NCBI RefSeq assembly: GCF_947504135.1
Contig: NZ_CANNGG010000004.1
Location: forward strand, 124,001 to 188,000
Source of the DNA: an uncultured Tenacibaculum sp.
Lineage (GTDB): Bacteria > Bacteroidota > Bacteroidia > Flavobacteriales > Flavobacteriaceae
DNA length: 64,000 nt
Reading direction: 5' to 3'
The notes under the pieces are model-generated. The model was not told where the DNA came from and did no database searches. It was given only the letters and a program-made list of their open reading frames with translations. The translations under genes were made by a program, and so were the position numbers. Below, piece after piece: positions 45,755 to 55,411 of the stretch (position 1 is the first letter of the stretch; each line of letters begins with the position of its first letter).

Positions 45755-46147
45755 ATGGGAGTATTAAACACTATTTTTGGAAGAAAAGACAAAAATAAAG
45801 ATGGAGAAGAGTCTTTTATTAACTGGATTCCATTAACATCGGTAGAGCAAATAAAGGAAATAAAAGAATTATCGAATAAACAACCAGTTGCTATTTTTAA
45901 ACATTCAACAAGGTGTGGAATTAGTAGTATGGTAATTAAACGTTTTGTAAACAGTTTTGATGAGGAATTAAAAGATTTTAAAGTGTATTATCTTGACTTG
46001 CTTAGCTATAGAGATGTTTCTAATGAAATAGGGTATACATTTCAGGTTTTACATCAATCACCTCAGTTGTTGGTAGTTAAAAATGGAGAAGTAATTTCGC
46101 ATGCTTCTCATTACGATATTGCTCGTATTGATTTGAAAAAAATCTAA
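45755..46147 (+). CDS. ytxJ: Bacillithiol-system thioredoxin-like protein YtxJ
   Basis: A 130-residue thioredoxin-fold protein (family DUF2847). The active-site region IFKHSTRCGISSMVI has a single Cys, as expected for a monothiol bacilliredoxin-like protein, and HQSPQLLVVKNGEV holds the cis-Pro. It likely removes bacillithiol from proteins or helps redox balance. It is divergent from clpB, which fits a stress context. Confidence 0.88.
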   Translation: MGVLNTIFGRKDKNKDGEESFINWIPLTSVEQIKEIKELSNKQPVAIFKHSTRCGISSMVIKRFVNSFDEELKDFKVYYLDLLSYRDVSNEIGYTFQVLHQSPQLLVVKNGEVISHASHYDIARIDLKKI

Positions 46148-46187
46148 AAAAGATGCCATTTTTAATGGGATTTCCTTAAATACCTCG

Positions 46188-46195
46188 TATTTTTG
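46188..46195 (+). promoter_or_regulatory. -7 box of the helicase gene
   Basis: TATTTTTG, an exact consensus match 22 bases before the TTG start. Confidence 0.5.
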
Positions 46196-46217
46196 CATAT
46201 TTCAAAATTATAGAGAT

Positions 46218-47774
46218 TTGAGTAACGAAACAGCAACTTCACAACCAAAGAAAGGAAAAAATTTATACGATTATCAAAAAGAAGCATTACACAAAATTTT
46301 TAAAAGTTTTGAAGATGCTCCAGAGAATTACCACTTATTATATCAACTTCCAACAGGGGGAGGTAAAACAGTTATTTTTTCTGAAATTACACGTCAATAT
46401 TTAAAACATCATCAAAAGAAAGTGTTGATAATGACGCACCGAATTGAGTTATGTAAGCAAACGGCAAAAGTACTTACTGAGTTTGGTGTTGAGAATAAAA
46501 TTATTGATAGTAAAGCAAGTTTAGATGATCAAGGTCAATACGATTGTTTTGTAGCAATGGTCGAAACGTTAAACAATCGTTTAAATGATGATATGTTAGA
46601 TATTTCTGATGTAGGTTTGGTTATAATTGATGAGGCACACTACAACTCTTTTACTAAATTATTCAAGTTTTTTGAAAAGGCTTTCATTTTAGGGGTTACA
46701 GCAACACCTTTAAGCTCTAATATCAAACTTCCTATGAAAGATAATTATGATGAGTTGATTGTAGGTGAGAGTATAGGGTCTTTAATTGAAAATGAATACT
46801 TAGCAAGAGCAAATGTTTTTTCTTATAATGTTGGCTTAACCTCTTTAGAGGTAGGTGCAAATGGAGATTATACTGTAAAATCATCGGAAGATTTATACAC
46901 CAATACCGACATGCTTTCTAAGTTATTACAAGCTTATGAAGAACGTGCTAAAGGAACTAAAACATTAATTTTTAATAATGGTATTAATACTTCTTTACAC
47001 GTATTTGATACTTTTAAAAGAGCGGGATATCCTATTGCGCATTTAGATAATACAAACACGAAGAAAGAACGTGACTTAATATTAAAATGGTTTCATAAAA
47101 CACCGAATGCAATCATTACTTCAGTGAGTATTTTAACAACAGGGTTTGACGAGCCGTCAGTTAAGTCAATTATTTTAAATAGAGCTACAAAATCGTTAAC
47201 GTTGTATTATCAGATGATTGGACGTGGTTCGCGTGTCTTGCCAAAAAAGTCTGATTTTAATGTAATTGATTTAGGTAATAACTTTCATCGCTTTGGTCCT
47301 TGGGGAGCCGATTTAGATTGGCAAAAAATGTTTAGAGCACCTAATTTTTACTTAGATAATTTATTGTCTGATGAAGAGATAGAAAGTGATTTTAGATATG
47401 AATTACCTGCAGATGTAAAAGCTGAGTTTGCAAATTCTGAAGATTTATATTTTGATGTTAAAAAAGTATATAGAGATACGATACAAGGAGGAGAGTCTTC
47501 AAAAAGAGTTTTAGAAAAATCAATCGAGCATCACGCTAAAATGTGTGTTGAAAATAGTGAAGACGTTTTTGATGCTTTAATATTAGCAAAAATGTTGGGG
47601 GGAGATATTGATGATAGAATTTTTAGATACTCAAAATGTATATCAAAGAGTACTCATAATTTTATTGACTGGTTACAAGATGACTATCGTAAAAAACTAA
47701 ATAGTTATTTACGCAGTAATTTTGATGAAGTGTATGAGCAAGTTCATGGACATCCACCACCAGAAGAAGAATAA
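46218..47774 (+). CDS. DEAD/DEAH-box helicase, SSL2-like
   Basis: A 518-residue superfamily 2 helicase. It has Walker A QLPTGGGKTVIFSEI, motif Ia MTHRIEL, DEAH in VIIDEAHYNSF, motif III GVTATPL, and motif VI-like YYQMIGRGSRVLPKK. A C-terminal domain of about 120 residues follows. No in-frame ATG is available near the start, so it probably begins at the TTG before AGT AAC. Similar proteins in this group are annotated only as DEAD/DEAH box helicases; the cellular role is open. It does not carry restriction-system subunits. Confidence 0.87.
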   Translation: MSNETATSQPKKGKNLYDYQKEALHKIFKSFEDAPENYHLLYQLPTGGGKTVIFSEITRQYLKHHQKKVLIMTHRIELCKQTAKVLTEFGVENKIIDSKASLDDQGQYDCFVAMVETLNNRLNDDMLDISDVGLVIIDEAHYNSFTKLFKFFEKAFILGVTATPLSSNIKLPMKDNYDELIVGESIGSLIENEYLARANVFSYNVGLTSLEVGANGDYTVKSSEDLYTNTDMLSKLLQAYEERAKGTKTLIFNNGINTSLHVFDTFKRAGYPIAHLDNTNTKKERDLILKWFHKTPNAIITSVSILTTGFDEPSVKSIILNRATKSLTLYYQMIGRGSRVLPKKSDFNVIDLGNNFHRFGPWGADLDWQKMFRAPNFYLDNLLSDEEIESDFRYELPADVKAEFANSEDLYFDVKKVYRDTIQGGESSKRVLEKSIEHHAKMCVENSEDVFDALILAKMLGGDIDDRIFRYSKCISKSTHNFIDWLQDDYRKKLNSYLRSNFDEVYEQVHGHPPPEEE

Positions 47775-47790
47775 GAAGTTAAAACAAAAT

Positions 47791-47822
47791 AAAAATCCAG
47801 TTCTTTCGAACTGGATTTTTTT
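47791..47822. terminator. Bidirectional terminator between the helicase gene and fahA
   Basis: Perfect stem AAAAATCCAGTTC / GAACTGGATTTTT with a TTTC loop. Confidence 0.9.
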
Positions 47823-47845
47823 ATAATTATACTTTGGTTAAAGTA

Positions 47846-49123
47846 TTATTTAGCTGGTAATACCTTACCAGAACATTCACCAAATCCAATACGTATTTTT
47901 TCATTTTTACAGTAACCGCGCATAATAACTGTATCGTTATCATTTATAAATTTTCGCTCGCTTCCATCATTCATTTTTATTGGATTTTGACCTCTCCAAG
48001 TTAATTCTAACATAGATCCAAAGCTATCTTGAGTAGGTCCAGAGATAGTACCACTTCCCATCATATCACCAGCATTTATGGGACATCCGTTAACAGTGTG
48101 GTGAGTTAATTGTTGTACCATTGTCCAGTACATGTACTTAAAGTTAGAATTACACACTACAGTTTCTTCTTTCCCTTCTGGTTGAATGGCCATTTGTAAG
48201 TTAATGTCATAACTATCTTTTCCTTCTTTCTTTAAATAAGGTAAAGGTTCGTAAACTTGCTTTGGGTTATCTACTCTAAAAGGCTCTAAGGCATCTAAAG
48301 TAACAATCCAAGGAGAAATAGTTGAAGCAAAACTCTTTCCTAAAAAAGGTCCTAAAGGAACATATTCCCATGCTTGAATATCACGAGCAGACCAGTCATT
48401 AAATAATACCAATCCGAAGATATATTCTTCTGCTTCTTCAATAGGAATTCTTTCTCCTAAATCATTTGCTACAGTTGTAATAAAAGCCATTTCTAATTCA
48501 AAATCCAATAATTTTGAAGGTCCGAAATTTGGTTTAGTTTCTCCTTCATTAGGACGTTGTTGCCCTATAGGACGACGAATAGGAGTTCCTGATGGTACAA
48601 TTGAAGAACTTCTTCCGTGGTAACCAATAGGAATTTGTAACCAGTTAGGTAATAAAGCGTTTTCAGGATCTCTAAATAAACTTCCTACGTTAGTAGCATG
48701 TTCTTTACTAGCATAAAAATCAGTATAATCTCCTACAGACACAGGAAGTTGCATTTCAACTTCATCCATTCTAAAGATGATCTTGTCTTTGTGTTCAGCG
48801 TTATCTCGTAGCTTACTGTTTTTCACATCAAAAATATCAGCAATTCTGTTACGAACTAAACGCCAAGTTTTACGTCCATCAGCAATAAAATCGTTTAAGG
48901 TATCTTGTAAGAAAATATCATCTGTTAACGGAATTCCATCAAAATATCCTAATTGATGTAAGGCACCTAAATCAATCGCATAATCACCGATTCTTGTACC
49001 AATCGTTATAATATCATCTTTTGTAAGAAAAACCCCAAAAGGTATGTTTTGAATAGGAAAATCTGAGTTTTCAGCTACAGTTAACCAAGACTTTCTATTC
49101 GGGTTATTAGCAGTTATTTCCAT
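47846..49123 (-). CDS. fahA: Fumarylacetoacetase
   Basis: Last enzyme of tyrosine and homogentisate breakdown, splitting fumarylacetoacetate into fumarate and acetoacetate. The 425 residues include the N-terminal SH3-like domain and the FAH catalytic domain with DYTDFYASKEHATNVG (catalytic His), LDFELEMAFI, LFNDWSARDIQAWEYVPLGPFLGKSF (given as a region) and GSGTISGPT. Other pathway genes are not in the window. Confidence 0.95.
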   Translation of the reverse strand: MEITANNPNRKSWLTVAENSDFPIQNIPFGVFLTKDDIITIGTRIGDYAIDLGALHQLGYFDGIPLTDDIFLQDTLNDFIADGRKTWRLVRNRIADIFDVKNSKLRDNAEHKDKIIFRMDEVEMQLPVSVGDYTDFYASKEHATNVGSLFRDPENALLPNWLQIPIGYHGRSSSIVPSGTPIRRPIGQQRPNEGETKPNFGPSKLLDFELEMAFITTVANDLGERIPIEEAEEYIFGLVLFNDWSARDIQAWEYVPLGPFLGKSFASTISPWIVTLDALEPFRVDNPKQVYEPLPYLKKEGKDSYDINLQMAIQPEGKEETVVCNSNFKYMYWTMVQQLTHHTVNGCPINAGDMMGSGTISGPTQDSFGSMLELTWRGQNPIKMNDGSERKFINDNDTVIMRGYCKNEKIRIGFGECSGKVLPAK

Positions 49124-49147
49124 TTATCGTTTTTGTTATATTTTCAT

Positions 49148-49155
49148 CAAACCTA
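49148..49155 (-). promoter_or_regulatory. -7 box of fahA
   Basis: Minus-strand TAGGTTTG, an exact TAnnTTTG match 24 bases before the ATG. Confidence 0.5.
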
Positions 49156-49258
49156 CATATTTTTTTCAATTTACCCCAAAAAGATGAGTAAAAAAAATGC
49201 TAAAGTATTTTTGTAGATACTTCTTGTAAAATCCATATAATTTGAACAATAAAATTAG

Positions 49259-49266
49259 TACTTTTG
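49259..49266 (+). promoter_or_regulatory. -7 box of glyA
   Basis: TACTTTTG, 25 bases before the ATG. TTTG at 49241-49244 is too close for a standard -33, so that element is unclear. Confidence 0.5.
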
Positions 49267-49291
49267 GCTACTTTATGTAACAACACACAAC

Positions 49292-50566
49292 ATGCAAAAA
49301 GATCATCAAATATTTGATTTAATTCAAGAAGAAAAAGAGCGTCAACTAAACGGTTTAGAGTTGATTGCTTCTGAAAATTTTGTAAGCGACCAAGTAATGG
49401 AAGCTCAAGGATCAGTTTTAACAAATAAATATGCTGAAGGATACCCAGGTAAACGTTATTACGGAGGGTGTGAAGTAGTAGATATCGTTGAGCAAATTGC
49501 GATTGATAGAGCTAAAGAATTATTTGGAGCTGAGTATGTAAACGTACAACCACACTCTGGAAGTCAGGCAAACACAGCAGTTTTTGCTGCTTGTTTACAA
49601 CCAGGTGATACTATTTTAGGATTCGATTTATCTCACGGAGGTCATTTAACTCATGGTTCACCAGTAAACTTTTCAGGAAAACTATACAATCCTGTATTTT
49701 ATGGTGTAGTTAAAGAAACTGGATATATTGATTATGACCATTTAGAAAAACAGGCTAAAGAACATAAACCTAAATTAATTATTGCGGGTGCTTCTGCGTA
49801 TTCTCGTGATATTGACTTTAAGAAATTTAGAGAGGTTGCAGATAGCGTTGGCGCTATTTTAATGGCCGATATTTCACATCCAGCAGGATTAATTGCAAAA
49901 GGAATTTTATCTGATCCGCTACCTCATTGTCATATTGTTACTACAACAACTCACAAAACCTTACGTGGGCCTCGTGGTGGAATGATTATGATAGGAAAAG
50001 ATTTTGAAAATCCATTCGGATTAAAATTAAAATCAGGAAAATTAAAAAAAATGTCTACGTTGATTAACTCTGCAGTATTCCCAGGAAATCAAGGTGGACC
50101 ATTAGAGCACGTTATTGCAGCTAAAGCAGTTGCTTTTGGAGAGGCGTTAACAGATGAGTTCTTAGAATACCAAATTCAGGTTAAAGAAAATGCCCAAGCA
50201 ATGGCAAAAGCTTTTGTAGCAAAAGGATATGAAATTATTTCTGGAGGTACAGATAACCATTGTATGTTAATTGATTTACGTAACAAAAAGATTACAGGTA
50301 AAGCTGCTGAAGATGCTTTAGGAAAAGCAGAAATTACAGTAAACAAAAACATGGTTCCTTTTGATACTGAATCACCATTTGTTACTTCTGGTATTCGTGT
50401 TGGTACTGCTGCAGTTACTACACGTGGTTTGAAAGAAGAAGATATGGAAGTAATTGTTGATTTAATTGATGAAGCATTAATGAATGCTGATAACGAAGAA
50501 GTATTAGAGACAATAGGAGAGAAGATATATGACTTAATGCATAACAGACGTTTGTTTATTATGTAG
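49292..50566 (+). CDS. glyA: Serine hydroxymethyltransferase
   Basis: PLP enzyme of 424 residues interconverting serine and glycine with tetrahydrofolate. It has [45 protein letters not shown], and the PLP Lys in [15 protein letters not shown]. The length is normal. Monocistronic, with a strong terminator; no glycine riboswitch structure was recognised upstream. Confidence 0.97.
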   Translation: MQKDHQIFDLIQEEKERQLNGLELIASENFVSDQVMEAQGSVLTNKYAEGYPGKRYYGGCEVVDIVEQIAIDRAKELFGAEYVNVQPHSGSQANTAVFAACLQPGDTILGFDLSHGGHLTHGSPVNFSGKLYNPVFYGVVKETGYIDYDHLEKQAKEHKPKLIIAGASAYSRDIDFKKFREVADSVGAILMADISHPAGLIAKGILSDPLPHCHIVTTTTHKTLRGPRGGMIMIGKDFENPFGLKLKSGKLKKMSTLINSAVFPGNQGGPLEHVIAAKAVAFGEALTDEFLEYQIQVKENAQAMAKAFVAKGYEIISGGTDNHCMLIDLRNKKITGKAAEDALGKAEITVNKNMVPFDTESPFVTSGIRVGTAAVTTRGLKEEDMEVIVDLIDEALMNADNEEVLETIGEKIYDLMHNRRLFIM

Positions 50567-50593
50567 AAGAAGTCTCTTCAAATAAGTATAAAT

Positions 50594-50633
50594 AAAAAGA
50601 TCGCTCTAAAATGTTTTAGAGCGACCTTTTTTT
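50594..50633 (+). terminator. Terminator after glyA
   Basis: Stem TCGCTCTAAAA / TTTTAGAGCGA with a TG loop and flanking A and T runs. Confidence 0.9.
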
Positions 50634-52011
50634 ATTCGTCATTATCTTGAGCTCGTTCGAGAATTTTTTCAGGTAGCGCTTTTTTAGCTTTAGCCCCCAT
50701 TTTCTTTAATTTTTCTACACTCGTAATTAAGTTTCCACGACCTTCAACTAGCTTATTCATAGCCGCAGCATAATCAGCTTTAGTACCATCTATTTTCTTA
50801 CCTATATTAACTAAATCAGCTAATAATCCGTTAAACTTATCGTATAAAGCACCTGCTTGTCGTGCTATTTCTAAAGCATTACGTTGCTGTTTTTCGTTAT
50901 TCCACATGGTATCAATAGTACGTAATGTAGCTAATAAAGTAGTGGGGGTGACAATCACAATATTTCTTTCAAAAGCCTTGTTATAAAGGGTGTTATCTTC
51001 GTTTAAAGCAACTGCAAAAGCAGGTTCAATAGGTACAAATAATAGTACGAAATCTGGAGATTCTATCTTATAAATATCTTCATATTTTTTTTCTGAAAGC
51101 TGCTCAACATGTCGCTTTAATGAGTTTACATGTTCTTTTGCAAAACGTTCTTTTACAATATCGTCTTCACTATTTACATATTGTTCATAAGCAGTTAAAG
51201 ACACTTTAGAATCGACTACCATTTTTTTGTTGTCAGGTAAGTGAATTACGACATCGGGCATAATTCGTTTACCCTCATCATTGGTAAAAGATTGTTGAAC
51301 AAAGTACTCTCTGTCTTTTTCTAATCCAGATTTCTCTAAAACACGTTCTAATACTAATTCTCCCCAATTTCCTTGGGTTTTGCTATCACCTTTCAAAGCT
51401 TTGGTTAGATTTAATGTTTCCTTACTCATTTGAGCATTTAATTCTTTTAACCCTAACAATTGCTCTTTTAAAGCAGAATGCATTGAAATACTTTCTTTTT
51501 GAGTGTCTTCAACCTTCTTTTCAAAAGTTTGAATTTTTTCTTGAAGCGGATTTAAAATATCTTTAATGTTTTTCTTATTTTGCTCAGTAAACTTATTCGA
51601 TTTTTCATCTAGAATTTTGTTCGCTAAATTTTCAAACTCTTTGGTAAACTTATCTTGTAGTTTTTCTACTTCTTCTTTATTTTCTTGAAGTTTTAACTGA
51701 ACGTTTTTTAATTCTTCATTTTTTCTAGCTAATTCAAGAGCAGTAAACTCTTTTTCACGACGTAATTCACTATTTTCTTTGGTTCTTTCGTCTAATCTAT
51801 TTAAAAAGTCTTCCTTTTGCTGAGAAAATGACTCTTCCTTTTCTTTTTTCTGAATTTCAAAATTAGCTTGATGGTTTTGTAGGGTTACAATCTCTTTTTC
51901 TAAATCAGAAGTTTGTTGCTTAAACTTCAATTTAGAGAGTAAGTTTCCAATAACAAACCCAATTAGTAAGGTACTAACAGCAATTAAAATAAGTAAAAGA
52001 GTGGTATTCAT
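50632..52011 (-). CDS. rmuC: DNA recombination protein RmuC
   Basis: A 459-residue protein with an N-terminal membrane helix (about 3-24) and a long coiled coil (about 30-200). The RmuC nuclease-like core follows with SKTQGNWGELVLERVLEKSGL, RIMPDVVIHLPDNKKMVVDSK and PTTLLATLRTI. RmuC limits inversion at short repeats, probably through PD-(D/E)XK-type nuclease activity. It has a TATATTTG promoter box. Confidence 0.93.
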   Translation of the reverse strand: MNTTLLLILIAVSTLLIGFVIGNLLSKLKFKQQTSDLEKEIVTLQNHQANFEIQKKEKEESFSQQKEDFLNRLDERTKENSELRREKEFTALELARKNEELKNVQLKLQENKEEVEKLQDKFTKEFENLANKILDEKSNKFTEQNKKNIKDILNPLQEKIQTFEKKVEDTQKESISMHSALKEQLLGLKELNAQMSKETLNLTKALKGDSKTQGNWGELVLERVLEKSGLEKDREYFVQQSFTNDEGKRIMPDVVIHLPDNKKMVVDSKVSLTAYEQYVNSEDDIVKERFAKEHVNSLKRHVEQLSEKKYEDIYKIESPDFVLLFVPIEPAFAVALNEDNTLYNKAFERNIVIVTPTTLLATLRTIDTMWNNEKQQRNALEIARQAGALYDKFNGLLADLVNIGKKIDGTKADYAAAMNKLVEGRGNLITSVEKLKKMGAKAKKALPEKILERAQDNDE

Positions 52012-52039
52012 TAGAATAAATAAAAGTTAATTAAGTGAA

Positions 52040-52047
52040 CAAATATA
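52040..52047 (-). promoter_or_regulatory. -7 box of rmuC
   Basis: Minus-strand TATATTTG, an exact consensus match 28 bases before the ATG. Confidence 0.5.
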
Positions 52048-52116
52048 GGACAAGATAGGTTAAAATTATTTGATTTTTGTAAGGAAAACCGTATCATTGA
52101 CCTTTATACCTAGTAA

Positions 52117-52668
52117 ATGATATCTAAATTTATATTTCACAAAGTTTTAGGCTGGAAGGTAGTTGGAGATTTTCCAAGAAACTTAAAAAAATATGTTGTT
52201 ATTGGAGCCCCACATACCAGTTGGAAAGACTTTCCAATTGCTATTTTGGCTAGAAACACTATAGGCGTAAAAATTAACTTTATAGGTAAGGCCTCGTTAT
52301 TTAAACCCCCTTTTGGTTTTATTTTTAGAGCATTAGGGGGCGCTCCTGTTGATAGAAGTAAAAGTACGAATAAGGTGGATGCAATAGTATCGGTTTTTGA
52401 TCAGCATGATGAATTCCGGTTGGCGCTGTCTCCAGAAGGGACTCGTGCTAAAGTAGCTTCATGGAAAACCGGATTTTATTACATTGCAAAAGGGGCCAAT
52501 GTACCTTTGGTAATGTTTGCTTTCGATTTTAAAAATAAACAAATTATAATAGCACCTCCTTATTACTTAACAGATGACATGAATGCTGATATGAATCATT
52601 TTTATGATTTTTATAGAGGTATTAAAGGAGCAAAACCAGAAATGTTCTCTTTACCTGATAAAGAGTAA
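52117..52668 (+). CDS. PlsC-like 1-acylglycerol-3-phosphate acyltransferase family
   Basis: A 183-residue acyltransferase-domain protein. The catalytic motif is HTSWKDF (HxxxxD), substrate binding GGAPVDRSKS, and LSPEGTRAKVASWKTGFYYIA is the third block. It lacks the N-terminal membrane helices of standard PlsC, as do the soluble short acyltransferases common in Flavobacteriia. Acyl transfer to a phospholipid or ornithine-lipid acceptor is likely; the acceptor is not determinable. Confidence 0.85.
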   Translation: MISKFIFHKVLGWKVVGDFPRNLKKYVVIGAPHTSWKDFPIAILARNTIGVKINFIGKASLFKPPFGFIFRALGGAPVDRSKSTNKVDAIVSVFDQHDEFRLALSPEGTRAKVASWKTGFYYIAKGANVPLVMFAFDFKNKQIIIAPPYYLTDDMNADMNHFYDFYRGIKGAKPEMFSLPDKE

Positions 52669-52749
52669 AACAAACGTTGAATACTCTTATTTACTTGAAT
52701 TTTTTACGATATTTAAGTATCTTGTAGAGGGTTTTAAAAACAGTAAGAT

Positions 52750-53304
52750 ATGAAAAGGTTTGTTTTTTTTATTAGTATAGTTTTTGTACTGCTTAGTTGT
52801 GCCTCTTCCAAAAACGTAACTCAGGCAGAAATAGATAATTTAAAAGCTCTTATTGAAAGTAAAACTTTCGAGATAGAATCTGAATGGGCAGAACCTCAAG
52901 CTACGTTTGCGATGACACAAATAGCCAACGCAGGCATGCTACCTAGCGGAAGTAGTGCAGGAAATATAAATTTAATAGGAAACGCTAATTTCTTTAAAAT
53001 GAAAAATGATACTGTTGCTGCCTATTTACCATATTTTGGTGAGCGACAAGCAGGTGGTTCTTATGGAGGTACAGATATTGGTATTGAGTTTGAAGGAGTT
53101 CCTAAAGATTTAGTTGTATCTGAGGATAAAGAGAATAGCTACAAAATAAGTTTTAAGATAAAAGACAAAAATACAACAACCGAAAGTTATAATGTTATAG
53201 TTAGAGTATATCCTAGCTTATCGAGTACCATTTATGTAAATAGTACGCAGAAAAATTCAATTAGATATAGAGGTAAACTACTTAAAAATTCAGAAGAAAA
53301 GTAA
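52750..53304 (+). CDS. DUF4251 family lipoprotein
   Basis: A 184-residue lipoprotein with lipobox LLSCASS (Cys17). The mature sequence shows the DUF4251 features IESKTFEIESEWAEPQAT, GNANFFKMKNDTVAAYLPYFGERQAGG and SSTIYVNSTQKNSIRYRGKL. The family is of unknown function in Bacteroidota and probably periplasmic. It sits between the acyltransferase and the Crp-type regulator on the same strand. Confidence 0.85.
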   Translation: MKRFVFFISIVFVLLSCASSKNVTQAEIDNLKALIESKTFEIESEWAEPQATFAMTQIANAGMLPSGSSAGNINLIGNANFFKMKNDTVAAYLPYFGERQAGGSYGGTDIGIEFEGVPKDLVVSEDKENSYKISFKIKDKNTTTESYNVIVRVYPSLSSTIYVNSTQKNSIRYRGKLLKNSEEK

Positions 53305-53351
53305 ATTACTGTATATAAAAATGTATTTTTAGTAACTCATTACAACAATGT

Positions 53352-53951
53352 ATGGAGCTACCTAACTTTAAAAAGTATCTTATTGAAAAAGGAGGATTAT
53401 CAGAAGATGATTATCTTCAAATACAACCATTTATTACTATAAAAAACGTTTCTAAAAGTGGTTTTTTATTAAAAGAAGGAGATGTGTGTTCACATTTCTT
53501 TTTTGTAGAAAAAGGTTTGTTACGCTTATATGCCTTAAATGAAGAGGGAAAAGAAAATATTTTACAGTTTGCTACTGAAAATTGGATTGTAAGTGATAGA
53601 GGTAGTGTATATTTTCAAGAACCGTCTACTTATTATATTGATGCTGTTGAAAATACACACGTTGTAATGTTAGATGAAGGCTTTATTAATAAAGTATCAG
53701 AAATAAATACTGATTTTAGAAGAAAAAATGAGCATTTGTTACAAAAACATATTCGTCAATTATACAAACGTATTAGTCAACTACTTGGAGCTTCAGCAAA
53801 AAGACGTTATTTAGATTTTGTAAAGATGTATCCAGATATTATGTTACGAGTTCCGCAATGGATGATTGCTTCTTACTTAGGAATAACTCCAGAAAGCTTG
53901 AGTCGCGTTCGCAAAGCACTAGCTGAAGAAAACTTCAAACCAAATAATTGA
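53352..53951 (+). CDS. Crp/Fnr-family transcriptional regulator
   Basis: A 199-residue regulator with an N-terminal cyclic-nucleotide-type beta-roll (about 25-120, GFLLKEGDVCSHFFFVEKGLLRLY) and a C-terminal helix-turn-helix (WMIASYLGITPESLSRVRKAL). It lacks the Fnr iron-sulfur cysteines, and the beta-roll departs from the cAMP-binding signature, so the ligand is unknown. It lies just upstream of the pirin cassette and is a reasonable regulator of it, by position only. Confidence 0.9.
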   Translation: MELPNFKKYLIEKGGLSEDDYLQIQPFITIKNVSKSGFLLKEGDVCSHFFFVEKGLLRLYALNEEGKENILQFATENWIVSDRGSVYFQEPSTYYIDAVENTHVVMLDEGFINKVSEINTDFRRKNEHLLQKHIRQLYKRISQLLGASAKRRYLDFVKMYPDIMLRVPQWMIASYLGITPESLSRVRKALAEENFKPNN

Positions 53952-54103
53952 TTTTTGAATTAAGAATTATAAAGTATTTTTTTCAGACTTTAAAATTCAA
54001 AAAATGAAATATCAATTATCAATCGTGAATGGTTCTTACCATAGGTCAATGCATACCTTTTTTTGTTACCGTAATTTTACAGTGAAATAAAAAAGGATTT
54101 ATT

Positions 54104-54445
54104 ATGAGACATTTAAATGCATTAGTTGTAACCCAAAATACAACAATGGCCAAAATTTTGAATTGGCAAGTTTCAACTGTTACAAATGTCGAAACAGCCA
54201 TTGAAAAATTACATCAACAAGCATACAAGGTTTTAGCTGTTTCAAAAGATACCAATGAAATAGATAAAAATAAATTACAAAAGATTATAACTGTGTTATT
54301 TCCTAGTACAATTTTAGTTGAGTTTAGCAATGAGTCTACACTTTCAGAAAGTGTTAAGAATGGATATTGGTCTAAAAACAAACCTCAATTACAACGTAGT
54401 TATTTAGACAACTCATTTGATATTGAATTAGCCTGTAGTTTATAG
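54104..54445 (+). CDS. Uncharacterised small protein, degenerate-receiver-like
   Basis: A 113-residue protein I do not recognise. Its pattern of short hydrophobic strands and helices (NALVVTQNTTMAKILNW, AYKVLAVSKDTN, TILVEFSNES) resembles a response-regulator receiver fold, but the acidic pocket and phosphoacceptor Asp are missing. It starts with a purine-rich AAAAAAGGA site and is 23 bases from pirin. It probably belongs to the pirin operon; a receiver relation is only inference. Confidence 0.7.
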   Translation: MRHLNALVVTQNTTMAKILNWQVSTVTNVETAIEKLHQQAYKVLAVSKDTNEIDKNKLQKIITVLFPSTILVEFSNESTLSESVKNGYWSKNKPQLQRSYLDNSFDIELACSL

Positions 54446-54468
54446 TCATTAAAAGAAAGGAGTTTAAA

Positions 54469-55341
54469 ATGAAAACAAGAAGTATAGAAAAAATAGTAAA
54501 ACCAGGAACTCCTCATTTTGTAGGTGATGGATTTAGAGTGCATAATTTTATTCCAGGAAGCTCAAGTATGCAGCGTATGGATCCGTTTATTATGTTAGAT
54601 TATAATTCAAAATATAATTTTCCTCCAACAGATAAACCTAAAGGCGTAGGAGTACATCCGCACAGAGGTTTTGAAACCGTAACGATTGCTTATAAAGGAC
54701 GTGTAGAGCATGGAGACAGTGCAGGAGGAGGTGGAATTATTGGTGAAGGTGATGTACAATGGATGACAGCAGCTTCTGGAGTTTTACACAAAGAGTTTCA
54801 TGAAACTGAATGGAGCAAAACAGGAGGAGAGTTCCAAATGGTGCAACTATGGGTAAACCTTCCTGCTAAAGATAAAATGAGTTCGCCAAAATATCAAGCA
54901 ATAACAAATGCCGAAATGGCTAAGATTCAATTACCAGATGGAGTAGGAGAAGTAGAGGTTATTGCGGGAGAATATAAAGGAAACAAAGGACCAGCATCTA
55001 CTTTTTCACCCGTAAATATGTTTAATGTAAAGTTGAAAAAAGGAGCGAAAACACAGTTGACCTTTCCTGCACATTACACTACTGCTATTTTAGCAGTTGA
55101 AGGTAGTGTTAAAGTGAATGAATCAAATAATGTTTTAGAAAATCACTTTGCATTGTTCAAAAATGATGGAGATACAATTACTTTAGAAGCCTTAGAAGAT
55201 GCGGTAATTTTAGTATTAAGTGGAGAGCCTTTAAACGAACCTATTGCAGCACATGGTCCTTTTGTAATGAATACTAAACAAGAGTTGATAGAAGCGTTTC
55301 AAGATTTCAACACTGGAAAGTTTGGATATTTAGAAGATTAA
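54469..55341 (+). CDS. Pirin family protein, copy 1
   Basis: A 290-residue bicupin. The N-terminal cupin carries the metal ligands in HPHRGFETVTIAYKG, and the pattern continues through GEGDVQWMTAASGVLHKE. The C-terminal cupin is the usual degenerate one. Pirins are iron-binding and some have quercetinase activity. The start is preceded by an unusually good Shine-Dalgarno, GAAAGGAG at 54455-54462, six bases from ATG. It is paired with a second pirin downstream. Confidence 0.93.
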   Translation: MKTRSIEKIVKPGTPHFVGDGFRVHNFIPGSSSMQRMDPFIMLDYNSKYNFPPTDKPKGVGVHPHRGFETVTIAYKGRVEHGDSAGGGGIIGEGDVQWMTAASGVLHKEFHETEWSKTGGEFQMVQLWVNLPAKDKMSSPKYQAITNAEMAKIQLPDGVGEVEVIAGEYKGNKGPASTFSPVNMFNVKLKKGAKTQLTFPAHYTTAILAVEGSVKVNESNNVLENHFALFKNDGDTITLEALEDAVILVLSGEPLNEPIAAHGPFVMNTKQELIEAFQDFNTGKFGYLED

Positions 55342-55411
55342 CAATAACTTTAAAAGGAAACTCTTTGGTTTTAGAGTTGCTTTTTTTATTAAATCTTTAA
55401 TAGCTATAAAA

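Noticed and set aside
49201..49291. Glycine riboswitch ahead of glyA
   Set aside because: The leader after the -7 box is only about 20 bases and has no paired GG-rich core.
49200..49424. Minus-strand frame over the glyA start
   Set aside because: It overlaps the glyA promoter and the highly conserved glyA N-terminus.
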